Assembly: GCA_963825415.1 (NCBI GenBank)
Contig: CAWGTD010000006.1
Span: forward strand, 310,001 to 374,000
Direction of reading: 5' to 3'
Length of the DNA stretch: 64,000 nt
From: BP-464 sp963825415
Lineage (GTDB): Bacteria; Actinomycetota; Thermoleophilia; Solirubrobacterales; Solirubrobacteraceae
A model generated the notes under the pieces. It was not told the DNA's origin. It was given only the letters and a program-made list of their open reading frames with translations, and made no database searches. Positions 26,481 through 35,343 of the stretch are shown piece after piece (position 1 is the first letter of the stretch; each line of letters begins with the position of its first letter). A program made the translations under genes and the position numbers.

Positions 26481-26999
26481 CTAGGCGGGCGGAGCGCCCG
26501 GCGGAGGACCGCCGTGGCCGGGGCCACGCGGCGGCTGGTGGCTGTCGTCGAAGGCGTGGACGTCGGTGCCGTCGGAGGACTGCGAGACGTGCACGTGGTC
26601 ACCGGCCTTCAGGTCGGACAGCTGGGCGGTCGACCCGTTGCGGCTGATCGTCGCCCCGTCGGCGATCGAGATCGTCACGTCCTTGTAGGTGACGGTCTTG
26701 GTGCCCTCGGTGATGGTCAGGTCGTTGCCCGACACGGACTTCACGACGCCGCTGTCTTCGGTCGCCGTGATGAACTTGTCGCCGGCCTTGTTGAGCCGCA
26801 CGACCTCGGCGTGGACGGGCGGGCCGCCGCGCATCCCGGGGCGGTCGGCGTTGCGCGCCGCCGAGCGGGTGCTCTGCGCCGACTTCGACTTCGACGACGT
26901 GGTGCTTGCCGCACCCGCTCCGGCGATGCCGGCACCGGCTCCGATGAGTGCGCACATGGTCAACGCCACGAGCGCCCGGCTGGTCTTTGCGATTCGCAT
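26481..26999 (-). CDS. Exported DUF5666-like protein (tandem paralogue)
   Basis: 172 aa. AAAGGAGG lies 8 bases before the ATG at 26999. The signal peptide is RALVALTMCALIGAGAGIAG. The body repeats the architecture of its neighbour: FITATEDSGVVKSVSGNDL, TVTYKDVTISIADGATISRN, DLKAGDHVHVSQSSDG, then a Pro/Gly/His tail. The identical length and collinear motifs indicate a tandem duplication. It starts 77 bases after the histidine kinase gene, so it may be expressed with or controlled by that system. Confidence 0.72.
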   Translation of the reverse strand: MRIAKTSRALVALTMCALIGAGAGIAGAGAASTTSSKSKSAQSTRSAARNADRPGMRGGPPVHAEVVRLNKAGDKFITATEDSGVVKSVSGNDLTITEGTKTVTYKDVTISIADGATISRNGSTAQLSDLKAGDHVHVSQSSDGTDVHAFDDSHQPPRGPGHGGPPPGAPPA

Positions 27000-27076
27000 G
27001 ACTGGGGCCTCCTTTGTCTGGTGGACTCCGGCTCGCCGGGCGGCGTGCCGGCCTGCTCCCACCATCGGGCCCCGCG

Positions 27077-28504
27077 CTAAGCCTCGGGTCGGCTCTCCGT
27101 AAGAGGAGCATCGGAGTTCAGCCCGGTCGACGGCCCGAAGCTCACGCGCATCACGGCGCCACCGTCGGGCGCGTTGGTCGCCTCCGCGAAACCGCCATGC
27201 GCCTCGGCGGTCTGGCTGACGATCGCCAGCCCCAACCCGGAGCCCGGCATCCCGCGCGCCTTCTCCGAGCGGTAGAAGCGCTCGAACACGTGGGGAAGAT
27301 CGGCGGGCGGGAAGCCGGGACCGTGGTCGCGCACCGTCAGCGTCCCGTCCTCGAGCTCGACGGCGACCTCGCCACCGGCCGGGCTCCACTTGCGGGCATT
27401 GTCGAGCAGGTTGGAGACCGCTCGGCTGACCCGCTCGGGATCCCCGGTGACGAGCGTCGGCTCGAGCCGCGTGCTGACCGTCAGCCGTTGCCCGGCTCGG
27501 CGCCTGAGCCGTTCGACCAGGTCGGCGACGATCTGGTCCAGCCGCACGTCGTCGACGACCACGCCGGCCTTGGTCCCGCGCGCGAGCTCGACGATGTCGC
27601 CGACAAGGGCTGTCAGCTCGTCGAGCTCGGAGACGAGGTCCGCCCGCAGCGCCGTGAGCTCGGAGTCGGAGAGCCGATCGGCGTCCTCCAGGACCTGGAT
27701 GTTCGCCCGCAGGCTGGCGATCGGCGTGCGCAGCTCGTGGCTGGCGTCGGCGACGAGGTGGCGCTGGGACTCCACCGAACGCTCGAGCGCGTCGAGCGTG
27801 GTGTTGAAGCTCTGGGCGAGGCGGCCGAGCTCGTCGCTCCCGCCGACCTCCATCCGCTGCGACACGTCGGTCTCGGCGCTGAGCGTCTCGGTCCGCGCGG
27901 TGAAGCGCCGGATCGGGCCCAGGGCGGTCTGCGCCACGAAAGCGCCGAGCGCGGCGGCGAGCCCCACGCCCGCGGCGCCCACGACGATCAGCACGATCAG
28001 GACGCGCCGCAGCTCGCTGTCGACCTCGTTGAGCGGTCTGGCGACCTGGAAGGCGCCCCGGGCGCCGCCCCCGACCGTCAGCACGCGCAAGTGCTGTCCG
28101 CCGACGTGCATGTCGGCGAAGAAGCGGCCCTCTCCCGAGCGCGCGACCGCGCGCACCTTGCCGGTGACCGGCAGCGAAGCCGTCTCGCCGAGCGGCCTGC
28201 TGATCGTGCCATCGGGCTGCACGAGCTGCACGAAGCCCGACGCGCCGCCGAACTGCGGACGGGGGCGACGATCCGGTAGCTGGTCCTCGGGACCGCCGCC
28301 ACCGACGATCGGCGGCGGGCGACCCGGGCCGCGGCCGTCGCCATTCCCGGGCCGCGTGAACAGCGCGGCGGTGTCGCGCAGCCCGTCCTCGACCTGCCCG
28401 CGCAGTTCGGATCGCACGGCGAAGTACACGACGACCGCGGCCGAGAGCACAGCCACGGCGACGGCCAGGCTCGCGGCCCCGGCGATGCGCTTGCGCAGCG
28501 TCAC
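27077..28504 (-). CDS. Sensor histidine kinase (OmpR-partner type)
   Basis: 475 aa. TM1 about 8-30, extracytoplasmic sensor about 31-165, TM2 about 167-192, HAMP about 193-245 (ALGPIRRFTARTETL), H-box VADASHELRTPIASL with phospho-acceptor His256. ATP-binding motifs follow: N-box region SNLLDNARKW, G1 VRDHGPGFP and G2 GSGLGLAI. The GTG start overlaps the response-regulator stop by 4 bases. The external domain is Gly/Pro-rich and its signal is unknown. Probably controls the two exported genes downstream. Confidence 0.92.
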   Translation of the reverse strand: MTLRKRIAGAASLAVAVAVLSAAVVVYFAVRSELRGQVEDGLRDTAALFTRPGNGDGRGPGRPPPIVGGGGPEDQLPDRRPRPQFGGASGFVQLVQPDGTISRPLGETASLPVTGKVRAVARSGEGRFFADMHVGGQHLRVLTVGGGARGAFQVARPLNEVDSELRRVLIVLIVVGAAGVGLAAALGAFVAQTALGPIRRFTARTETLSAETDVSQRMEVGGSDELGRLAQSFNTTLDALERSVESQRHLVADASHELRTPIASLRANIQVLEDADRLSDSELTALRADLVSELDELTALVGDIVELARGTKAGVVVDDVRLDQIVADLVERLRRRAGQRLTVSTRLEPTLVTGDPERVSRAVSNLLDNARKWSPAGGEVAVELEDGTLTVRDHGPGFPPADLPHVFERFYRSEKARGMPGSGLGLAIVSQTAEAHGGFAEATNAPDGGAVMRVSFGPSTGLNSDAPLTESRPEA

Positions 28505-29178
28505 GGCTCGCGCAGCACGTACCCGACGCCGCGCACCGTGTGGATCAGCGGGCGCGCGCCGGCCTCCTCGAGCTTGCGGCGCAGGTAGCCGATGTAGACG
28601 CGCATCGCGTTGGATGCCGGGCCGAAGTTGTAGCCCCAGACACGGTCGTAGATGAGGTCGTGCGGCAGCACCCGCCGCGGGTTGAGCATCAGCAGCTCCA
28701 GCAACTGGAACTCGGTGCGGGTGAGCTCGACGAACGCCTCGCCCACCGCCACGCCGTGGCGGGCGGTGTCGAGCTTGAGCTCGTCGAACGAGATCGCGTC
28801 GGGGTCGCCGTCGCCGTTGCCCGCGCGGCGCAGCAGGGCACGCAACCGCGCCTTGACCTCGCCCACGTCGAAGGGCTTGACGAGATAGTCGTCGGCGCCC
28901 GCGTCGAGCCCGTCGATGCGGTCCTCCACGGCGTCGCGAGCGGTCAGCATCAGGATCGGCACGCGGTTGCCGGCCGCGCGCAGGCGCCGGCAGACCTCGA
29001 CACCGTCGAGGTCCGGAAGGCCGATGTCGAGCACGACCGCGTCGGGCACGCCCTGGACGATCGCCTCGAGGCCCGCCTGGCCGTCCTCGGCGGTCTGGAC
29101 TTCGTAGCCCGCGAGCGTCAGCGCGCGACGCAGCGCGTCGCGCAGGGCACGGTCGTCGTCGACGATCAGGATTCGCAC
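28501..29178 (-). CDS. OmpR/PhoB family response regulator
   Basis: 225 aa. Receiver domain with DDD at 7-9, phospho-acceptor Asp51 (AVVLDIGLPDLDG), Thr (LMLTARDA) and Lys (YLVKPFD). The C-terminal winged helix has ELTRTEFQLLELLMLNP and YIGYLRRKLEEAGARPLI, closely resembling MprA/PrrA regulators. GTG start; GATAAT (29190-29185) lies 6 bases ahead and there is no Shine-Dalgarno, so probably leaderless. First gene of a regulator-kinase operon, divergent from the intradiol dioxygenase gene. Confidence 0.94.
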   Translation of the reverse strand: MRILIVDDDRALRDALRRALTLAGYEVQTAEDGQAGLEAIVQGVPDAVVLDIGLPDLDGVEVCRRLRAAGNRVPILMLTARDAVEDRIDGLDAGADDYLVKPFDVGEVKARLRALLRRAGNGDGDPDAISFDELKLDTARHGVAVGEAFVELTRTEFQLLELLMLNPRRVLPHDLIYDRVWGYNFGPASNAMRVYIGYLRRKLEEAGARPLIHTVRGVGYVLREP

Positions 29179-29261
29179 GGGAGCATTATCGGCGGCGCAT
29201 CTAAGACCCGCCGAAGAGCTCTCCTACGTCACTCTCACGGTTGCGATCTACCGTGGCGGCC

Positions 29262-29957
29262 ATGGAACGAATCGACACCGAAGCACTCGGCCGCGCCCTG
29301 CGCCGCCGCGAGGCCCTGCTCACCCTCGCCGGGCTCGGCGCCGGCGCGCTGTGGGCGGGCTGCGGCGGGCGCGGTGCGACCAGCGCCGCGGCCGGCACCG
29401 ACGCGAGCGCCGCCGCCGCCTGCTTCCTGCAGCCCGAGGTCACCGAGGGCCCCTTCTGGATCGCCAACCACCTCACGCGGCGCAACATCACCGAGGGCAA
29501 GCACGGCGTGCCGCTGGCGCTTCAGATCTTCGTGGTCGACTCCGACTGCAAGCCGATCAAGGGCGCCGACGTCGAGATCTGGCACGCCGACGCAGCCGGC
29601 GCCTACTCGTTGGGCTCCAAGCGCTTCCTGCGCGGCCACCAGAAGAGCGACGCCGACGGCCGCGTCCTGTTCGAGACCATCTACCCCGGCTGGTACCGAG
29701 GCCGCACCCCGCACATCCACCTGAAGGTCCACGTGGGCGGCAACGTCGAGCACACCGGCCAGCTCTTCTTCAACGACGCGGCGAGCGATGCCGTCTACCG
29801 CACCGCTTCGTACCGGTCGCACGGCGAGCCCGACACCACCAACGGCGCGGACTCGATCTACGCCCAGTCGGGCGGCAGCAAGTCGAAGGTCAAGCTGACC
29901 CGGCGCGCCAAGGGCAAGGGCTACAGCGGCCGGATCACCGTCGGCGTGCAGACCTGA
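29262..29957 (+). CDS. Exported intradiol ring-cleavage dioxygenase-family protein
   Basis: 231 aa from the ATG at 29262. The N-terminus is RRREALLTLAGLGAGALWAGC, a Tat-like, lipobox-containing leader. The dioxygenase core shows TEGPFW (about 62), VEIWHADAAGAYS, and the non-haem iron ligands in PGWYRGRTPHIHLKV (Tyr and His-x-His), as in protocatechuate 3,4-dioxygenase relatives. Exported members of this family are known but poorly characterised. TACCGT (29249-29254) lies 7 bases before the ATG, consistent with a leaderless start. Confidence 0.85.
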   Translation: MERIDTEALGRALRRREALLTLAGLGAGALWAGCGGRGATSAAAGTDASAAAACFLQPEVTEGPFWIANHLTRRNITEGKHGVPLALQIFVVDSDCKPIKGADVEIWHADAAGAYSLGSKRFLRGHQKSDADGRVLFETIYPGWYRGRTPHIHLKVHVGGNVEHTGQLFFNDAASDAVYRTASYRSHGEPDTTNGADSIYAQSGGSKSKVKLTRRAKGKGYSGRITVGVQT

Positions 29958-30029
29958 TCGGCGGCCCGCCCTCCGCGCGGGTTCCGGCTTGCGCTCAGCC
30001 CATCGACGCTCTAGAAAGCAGAGCGGGAG

Positions 30030-31598
30030 ATGCGGGGCACGAGGTACTTCTCGGTCGGGGCGACAATCGCCTTGCTGTGCACCCTTGCCGGGGTCAAGGA
30101 CCGCGCCGAGCTCAAGCGGCTGTCCTCGCCCGACCTGCCCGGCCTCGCCTACGCGGCGATGACCGCCAAGGTGCAGGCGCCCACCTGGCTCGGGCCGGTG
30201 CCGATCGATCCGCCCGCGCCGTTCCCGGAATACCCCGGCAGCTTCGAGCTGGTCGGCCACGATCCGCTGCTCAACCGCGGCATGAACGCGGCGATCGCGG
30301 TCAAGGACGACTACGTCTACGTCGGGTCGCGCACCGACGGCGCGCACCCGAACAGCGAGCTGCTGATCGTCAACGTCGCCGACCCGGCGCACCCGTCGAT
30401 CACCGGCAAGATCGGCCCGCCCGACGAGGGCAACGTCGGCGAGAGCTCGCGCGAGCTGCGCATCCTGCCCGACCAGAACCTGCTGCTGGTGCTCAACCAC
30501 GGCTGCAGCGAGGCGATCCACGCCTGCGCCAACGCAACGCAGGCCGGCGTCAACATCGTCACGTCGACGATCCGCTTCTACGACATCGCCGGCGCGAACG
30601 CCGCGGCGCCCAAGCTCGTCGCGACATACACGCCGTCGCGCAGCGAGCCCCAGACGCCGCACGAGTTCTTCCTGTGGAGCGACCCGCAGCGGCCCGGCCG
30701 CGTCCTGATGTACGAGACGACGCCGAGCACGGTCTCCAGCGCCAAGAAGAACCTCTACGTCGTCGACCTGTCTCGCGCGCGCGAGAACGTGTTCCCGGAG
30801 ATCGCGTCGTGGACCACCGACCTGGGCGACCCGGACGCCGACACGCGCCTGCACTCGCTCACGGTCTCCGCCGACGGCCGCCAGGCCTACCTCGCCTACC
30901 TGGGCGGCGGCTTCCTCGTCGCCGACACCTCGGACTTCGCCGACGACCTGCCCGACCCGCAGTTCCGCCTCATCACGCCGGCGAGCCACCGCGTCCACTG
31001 GGGCGACCCCGGCGCGCACAGCGCGATCCAGATCCCCGGCAGGCCGTACGCCATGACGACCGACGAGGTCTACGGCAAGCTCGGTGGCCTGCTTGGAGCG
31101 CACGGCTGCCCGTGGGGCTGGCCGCGGTTCCTCGACGTCAGCGATCCGGCGGCGCCCAAGCTCGTCGCCGAGTACAAGCTGCCGTTCAACCAGGAGGCGA
31201 TCTGCGACTCGGTCCCGGCCGACCGCGACAACTTCGGCAGCTGGGCGTCGCACAACCCCACCCTGACGCCGAACATCGCGTTCTTGACCTGGCACGCAGC
31301 GGGCCTGCAGGCGATCGACATCTCCGATCCGACGCAGCCCAAGCCGGCCGCGATGTTCCTGCCCGACCCGCTGCCCGCCGTGGCGACCGAGGACCCGGCG
31401 CTCAGCGTCGGCCGCGACAAGGTCGTCATGTGGAGCTTCCCGATCATCCAGAACGGCCTGATCTACGCGGTCGACATCCGCAACGGGCTCTACATCCTTC
31501 GTTACCACGGCCCGTTCGAGCAGGAGGTCGCCGAGACCGGCTTCCTGGACGGCAACTCGAACTCGGGCGACGCCGCGGGCTTCGGCGGCGCGAGCTAG
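30030..31598 (+). CDS. Exported LVIVD beta-propeller repeat protein
   Basis: 522 aa. An N-terminal hydrophobic leader (YFSVGATIALLCTLAG) is followed by repeated beta-propeller blades of LVIVD type: SELLIVNVADPAHPSITGKI, AFLTWHAAGLQAIDISDPTQP, IYAVDIRNGLYILRY. Conserved His/Cys-containing loops (NHGCSEAIHACANA, GCPWGWPRFLDVS) may bind metal or form disulfides. The family function is unknown. A second LVIVD protein is encoded at 33.9-35.3 kb. Sixty-odd bases downstream of the intradiol dioxygenase, so possibly co-transcribed. Confidence 0.75.
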   Translation: MRGTRYFSVGATIALLCTLAGVKDRAELKRLSSPDLPGLAYAAMTAKVQAPTWLGPVPIDPPAPFPEYPGSFELVGHDPLLNRGMNAAIAVKDDYVYVGSRTDGAHPNSELLIVNVADPAHPSITGKIGPPDEGNVGESSRELRILPDQNLLLVLNHGCSEAIHACANATQAGVNIVTSTIRFYDIAGANAAAPKLVATYTPSRSEPQTPHEFFLWSDPQRPGRVLMYETTPSTVSSAKKNLYVVDLSRARENVFPEIASWTTDLGDPDADTRLHSLTVSADGRQAYLAYLGGGFLVADTSDFADDLPDPQFRLITPASHRVHWGDPGAHSAIQIPGRPYAMTTDEVYGKLGGLLGAHGCPWGWPRFLDVSDPAAPKLVAEYKLPFNQEAICDSVPADRDNFGSWASHNPTLTPNIAFLTWHAAGLQAIDISDPTQPKPAAMFLPDPLPAVATEDPALSVGRDKVVMWSFPIIQNGLIYAVDIRNGLYILRYHGPFEQEVAETGFLDGNSNSGDAAGFGGAS

Positions 31599-31942
31599 CG
31601 CGCGGCGGCGATCCGCGCCGCGCACTCACAGCCCTTGGCGACCAGCAGCTCGAGCTGGCGCTCGGGCGGGTCGATGTAGACGACCTGAGCGCTCTCGCCG
31701 GCCGCCAGCGAGCGGTCCAGCGGGCTGGCGTGGTTGTAACCGCGGCGGCGCATCTCGTCGACGAGCGCCTCGTGACGCGCGAACAGCGCGGCCAGCCGCC
31801 CCCGCCAGCGCGTGACCTCCGGGTGGGCGCGATACCCGGCGCGGTCGAGCGTGATCACGTTCCACGCGGCGTGCAGCTCGCGGTGCTCGCCGAGCAGGTG
31901 CGCCCGGCACAGCAGGGCCGGATCGACATCCCAGATGCGCAC
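31595..31942 (-). CDS. Pyrimidine dimer DNA glycosylase (T4 endonuclease V-like)
   Basis: 115 aa. The N-terminus MRIWDVDPALLCRAHLLGEH, followed at once by RELH, aligns with the DenV/Pyr_excise family. Arg21-Glu22 corresponds to the catalytic Arg22-Glu23 of the T4 enzyme, and LAALFARHEALVDEMRRRGYNH fits its middle helices. It would cleave the glycosidic bond of UV cyclobutane dimers and nick the abasic site. GTG start with TACGCT (31955-31950) 7 bases ahead, consistent with a leaderless mRNA. The 3' end overlaps the LVIVD gene by 4 bases (convergent). Confidence 0.8.
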   Translation of the reverse strand: MRIWDVDPALLCRAHLLGEHRELHAAWNVITLDRAGYRAHPEVTRWRGRLAALFARHEALVDEMRRRGYNHASPLDRSLAAGESAQVVYIDPPERQLELLVAKGCECAARIAAAR

Positions 31943-32045
31943 CCACGGGAGCGTACGGCCCGCACCGACGAGACGAACATGCGTTTGGGTGCGGCCATGG
32001 CGGGTACGGCATTAGAAGCACCTACTACGTGAGGGAGAATTTCTG

Positions 32046-32333
32046 ATGCCTACGACCCAGACCGTCAAGCGCCGCACCGCCGCTACCAAGCGCAGCACGA
32101 CCGCCAAGAAGGCGGCCGGCACGCGCGCTCGGAAGACCGCGGCCACCAACGCCACCCGCGCCAAGGCCAACGCCAAGCGTCGCGTCAAGCAGCCGGCCTC
32201 CAAGCAGGCCCGCCCGCTCGTCGCCCAGGCCGAGTTCGTCGGCGCCGTCGTCGGCAACACCGTCCAGACCGCGGTGACCGCCGGCACGAAGGTCGTGGCC
32301 GACGCCTCCAAGCGCGTCGCGAAGTTCTTCTAG
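32046..32333 (+). CDS. Small basic histone-like protein
   Basis: 95 aa. Residues 1-55 are almost entirely Lys, Arg, Ala and Thr (VKRRTAATKRSTTAKKAAG, RVKQPASKQ), like the tails of HupB and histone H1. Residues 56-95 are a predicted amphipathic helix (AEFVGAVVGNTVQTAVTAG, ending VAKFF) that could mediate oligomerisation or membrane/phasin-like contact. GGGAG lies 8 bases before the ATG. The strong UUCG hairpin downstream suggests an abundant, discrete transcript. Nucleic-acid binding is inferred from composition only. The tail resembles the out-of-frame tail of the DUF892 gene at 16.7 kb. Confidence 0.7.
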   Translation: MPTTQTVKRRTAATKRSTTAKKAAGTRARKTAATNATRAKANAKRRVKQPASKQARPLVAQAEFVGAVVGNTVQTAVTAGTKVVADASKRVAKFF

Positions 32334-32360
32334 CCGCTCGCGGCAACAGCAACGTCGTAC

Positions 32361-32390
32361 AGAGGGGCCTCTTCGGAGGCCCCTCTTGCG
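32361..32390 (+). terminator. UUCG-capped terminator hairpin
   Basis: AGAGGGGCCTC (32361-32371), loop TTCG, GAGGCCCCTCT (32376-32386): an 11-bp perfect stem closed by a very stable UUCG tetraloop, then TGCGTTGCG. It ends the histone-like gene; the T-tract is weak. Confidence 0.75.
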
Positions 32391-32456
32391 TTGCGTACTG
32401 CGGTCAGGTCTTCTTGTTGCCGCGCGCGGCTCGCGGCTCGTTGGTAGAACGGGTAG

Positions 32457-33576
32457 GTGGCCTCCGGCGAACTGACGATCTCGGCGGAGCCTCTCGGCCC
32501 CGAGCCGGTGCCGATGGAGCTGTCGTGGCGCCGCCTGCGCCGCGAGCTGACGATCCTCGCCCTGATCCTCGGCGGGGGTGCGGCGCTGATCGTGCTGCTG
32601 CCGGGTCTGGACATCGCTGCGCGAACGATTCGGCGACGCTCAGCCGGGCTGGCTGGTGCTGGCGGCCGCGCTTCAGGTGCTGTCCTGCCTCTCCTACGTG
32701 CTCGCGTTCCGGACGGTGTTCTGCCGCCAGATGAGCTGGGGCACCAGCTACCAGATCGGCATGTCCGAGCTGGCGACGAACTCGCTGCTGTCCGTGGGCG
32801 GCGCCGGAGGGCTCGCGCTCGGAGCCTGGATCCTGCGCCGCGGCGGCATGCCGACCGATCACGTCGCGCGCCGTACGGTCGCCTTCTTCCTGCTGACCAG
32901 CCTGACGAACGTCACCGCGCTGGTCGTGGCGGGCATCGGGCTGGGCACCGGGCTGCTGCATGGGGCCCCGAACCTTCTGCTGCTGGGGATCCTGCCCGCG
33001 GCGATCGGGCTGCTGGGCATCGCGCTCGCGCTGGGCGTGCGCCCCCTGGCCCGCCGCCTCGCGGGCCGCACCCGCCGCCCCCGCGTCGCGGCCGGCCTCG
33101 AGCACGTGGCCGCCGGAGTCGACGAGGCGCTCGGACTGCTGCGTCAGCGCGAGCCCGCGCTGTTCATCGGCGCGGCCGGCTACATGCTCTTCGACGTCGC
33201 CATGCTCGGCGTCTGCTTCACGGCCTTCGACAACGAGGTCCCTGCCTTCGGGGTGCTGCTGATGGCGTACCTGATCGGCCAGCTCGGCGGGCTGATCCCG
33301 ATTCCCGGCGGCATCGGTGGTGTGGACGGCGGGCTGATCGGCACGCTGGTGCTCTACGGCGCGGGCGCGACCGCCGCGGCCACCGCGGTCCTCGCCTATC
33401 GCGGCATCCTGCTCGTTCTCCCGCTCGCGCTCGGAGTGCCCGCGATGCTCGTGCTCCAGCGGCGCCTGCGTCAGGAGCGCCACGACATCGCGGCGTGCGT
33501 CGTCAGCGGTGGCGAGGTCGAGATCCTCGGCCGCGGCCGGGTGCCGGCGGCCGACCTGCTCGGCGCGGAGTCCTGA
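32457..33576 (+). CDS. YbhN/LPG-synthase transmembrane-domain protein (frame break near 32608)
   Basis: About 373 aa after correcting one base. The first frame gives MELSWRRLRRELTILALILG and a first helix up to LLPGL. The +1 frame then continues SLRERFGDAQPGWLVLAAAL and carries the remaining helices to 33576 (SYQIGMSELATNSLLSVGGA; GGLIPIPGGIGGVDGG). It is a paralogue of the intact gene at 56.8-57.9 kb, whose LPRLAGFGETWERLQHGSPG guides the join. UPF0104 members resemble the membrane half of MprF and may flip or modify lipids. The start may be the GTG at 32457 (TAGAAC box 6 bases upstream) or the ATG at 32514. Confidence 0.75.
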
Positions 33577-33585
33577 GAACGCGGC

Positions 33586-33861
33586 TCAGCCGACGCGCAA
33601 CCGGAACAGCAGCTCGTCCTCGTAACACCACGACCACCGCTCACCCGGTTCGAGCGATCGGATGATCGGATGCCCGGTCGCGCCGTAGTGGGCGGTGGCG
33701 TGCCGGTTCGGGCTGTCGTCACAGCAGCCGACGTTCCCGCAGGTCTGGCACAGCCGCAGATGCACCCACGTGTCGCCGGCCGCGAGGCACTCCGCACAGC
33801 CCTCGACCTCGCCCTCGGGCTCGAGGTACTTGACCTGGTCCAGATGCCCGCACTCGGCCAT
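33586..33861 (-). CDS. UBP-type zinc finger protein
   Basis: 91 aa. A whole-length zf-UBP module: CGHLDQVKYL, CAECLAAGDTWVHLRLCQ, CGNVGCCDDSPNRHATAH and HPIIRSLEPGERWSWCY, giving the Cys/His set for two to three zinc ions. In eukaryotes this fold binds ubiquitin C-termini; small bacterial stand-alone copies are common in actinobacteria and have no known ligand. TAGGCT (33873-33868) lies 6 bases before the ATG, a probable leaderless start. Convergent with the YbhN gene. Confidence 0.88.
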   Translation of the reverse strand: MAECGHLDQVKYLEPEGEVEGCAECLAAGDTWVHLRLCQTCGNVGCCDDSPNRHATAHYGATGHPIIRSLEPGERWSWCYEDELLFRLRVG

Positions 33862-33886
33862 GGGCCGAGCCTAGGCGACTCGGCTT

Positions 33887-35302
33887 CTAGGCGCTGTCGC
33901 CGCGCTGGGCCGCGAGCTGGCAGTAGCCCGGGAACCAGCCCTGCGAGCGCTTCAGCGAGGCTGTCCGCGACAGCGAGGCGCGCTGCGCGGCCGTCAGTGC
34001 CGGCAGCGTCGGCTGGACTCCGTTGGTTCCGGGCACGGTCCCCGGCTCGGGCCGGATCGCGCCGTACTTGTTCGGGACGTAGTGCGAGCCCTTCCAGCGC
34101 AGGATGTCGATGCCGCGGGCGTAGTCGATCGAGTAGACGATGTCCGTGCCCGGCGCCCACTTCGGCGAGGACGTCTCGAAGCCCAGCGGCTGGAAGTAGC
34201 CCTGCTCGATGATCTGGCCGTCGGGCGTGACCTGCTCGAAGCGAACGCCGTTGTCGTATTCGGCGAGCGCGACGAGGCCGCCGTTGTCGAACGACTTGTG
34301 CTCCTCGAACCAGTGGACCGAGCAGCCGGCGGCGTTGGCCGCGACGTTGCCGTCGACGTACTTGCCGTTGCGCGGACGCTCCTCGTCCAGGGGGCCCTCG
34401 AACACGCCGGTCTGCGCCGTCTTGGAGGCGTCGAGCACCGCGAACGACGCGACGTCGTCGGTGCACTGCGCGTTGAAGTTCGTCTCGCCGCCCTGGAAGG
34501 CGAACTTGTCGCGCCCGTTGCGCGGCCAGCGCACGGAGTGCACGAAGCGCTTGTCGGCGTTGCCGCCGACCGCGAGCAGCTTCGGCGCGAGGATCGAACC
34601 GCCGTCGGTGGGGTTGACCGAGATCACCGCGAACGGCTGGCAGGCTGCGAAGAGCACGCCGGGCCGGATCTCGCGCACGTGGTGGCAGCTCGACAGATCG
34701 GGCCGCCCGCGCTCCTTCAGCTGGGCGTTGACCGGCACGCGCCAGTCGCCGAGGTCCTTGGGCTGCGCGCCGTCGAGGACGCCGCGCAGGTCGGTGATGC
34801 TGCCGGCCGAGCCGTAGAGGTACTTGCAGTCGTGGATGCAGGTGCTCGTGTGGTCGCCGTTCTGCGGGACCGCCGGGAGCTCCTTGATGTTCGCCGGATC
34901 GCGCACGTCGAAGAGCTGCAGGCACGACGTCACGGTCGGGTCCGGGATGTTGCAGCTCGGCATCAGGTCGAACCAGTCGTTGGAGATCGAGAGGATCTTC
35001 CCGTTGGTCGAGACCTCTTCGTTCTCCCAGGCGATGTTGACCGTCAGCAGGCCGATCGGCTGCGGATCGTCGGCCTTGGTGATGTCGTAGATCGACAGGT
35101 TCTTCGCGCTGGTGACGTACAGGCGGTTGCCCACCACCTTCGCGCCGGTGGTCTGCCCGACGTCGGTCTTGATCGACCGGACGTACTCGACGTTGTCGGA
35201 TGCCACGTAGTCGGGACCGATGGCGGCCGGGGCCGGGGCGGCGAGGAGCAGGGTTCCCGCGGCGGCGGCGAGCGCCGCGCGGACCAGCGAGCGGTGGACC
35301 AT
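33887..35302 (-). CDS. Exported LVIVD beta-propeller repeat protein
   Basis: 471 aa. Signal peptide about 1-27 (VRAALAAAAGTLLLAAPAPA). Blades include GAKVVGNRLYVTSAKNLSIY, SCLQLFDVRDPANIKEL and DIVYSIDYARGIDILRWKG, and several Cys pairs (CIHDCKYLYG, SSCHHVRE) suggest disulfides or a metal site. It belongs to the same broad class as the 30.0-31.6 kb protein but is not a close copy. Surface-exposed binding or enzymatic role unknown. No clear ribosome binding site was seen. Confidence 0.75.
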   Translation of the reverse strand: MVHRSLVRAALAAAAGTLLLAAPAPAAIGPDYVASDNVEYVRSIKTDVGQTTGAKVVGNRLYVTSAKNLSIYDITKADDPQPIGLLTVNIAWENEEVSTNGKILSISNDWFDLMPSCNIPDPTVTSCLQLFDVRDPANIKELPAVPQNGDHTSTCIHDCKYLYGSAGSITDLRGVLDGAQPKDLGDWRVPVNAQLKERGRPDLSSCHHVREIRPGVLFAACQPFAVISVNPTDGGSILAPKLLAVGGNADKRFVHSVRWPRNGRDKFAFQGGETNFNAQCTDDVASFAVLDASKTAQTGVFEGPLDEERPRNGKYVDGNVAANAAGCSVHWFEEHKSFDNGGLVALAEYDNGVRFEQVTPDGQIIEQGYFQPLGFETSSPKWAPGTDIVYSIDYARGIDILRWKGSHYVPNKYGAIRPEPGTVPGTNGVQPTLPALTAAQRASLSRTASLKRSQGWFPGYCQLAAQRGDSA

Positions 35303-35343
35303 GTCAGCGCCAACGCGAGGCGCAGCCCGAACTTGCGGGCTTT

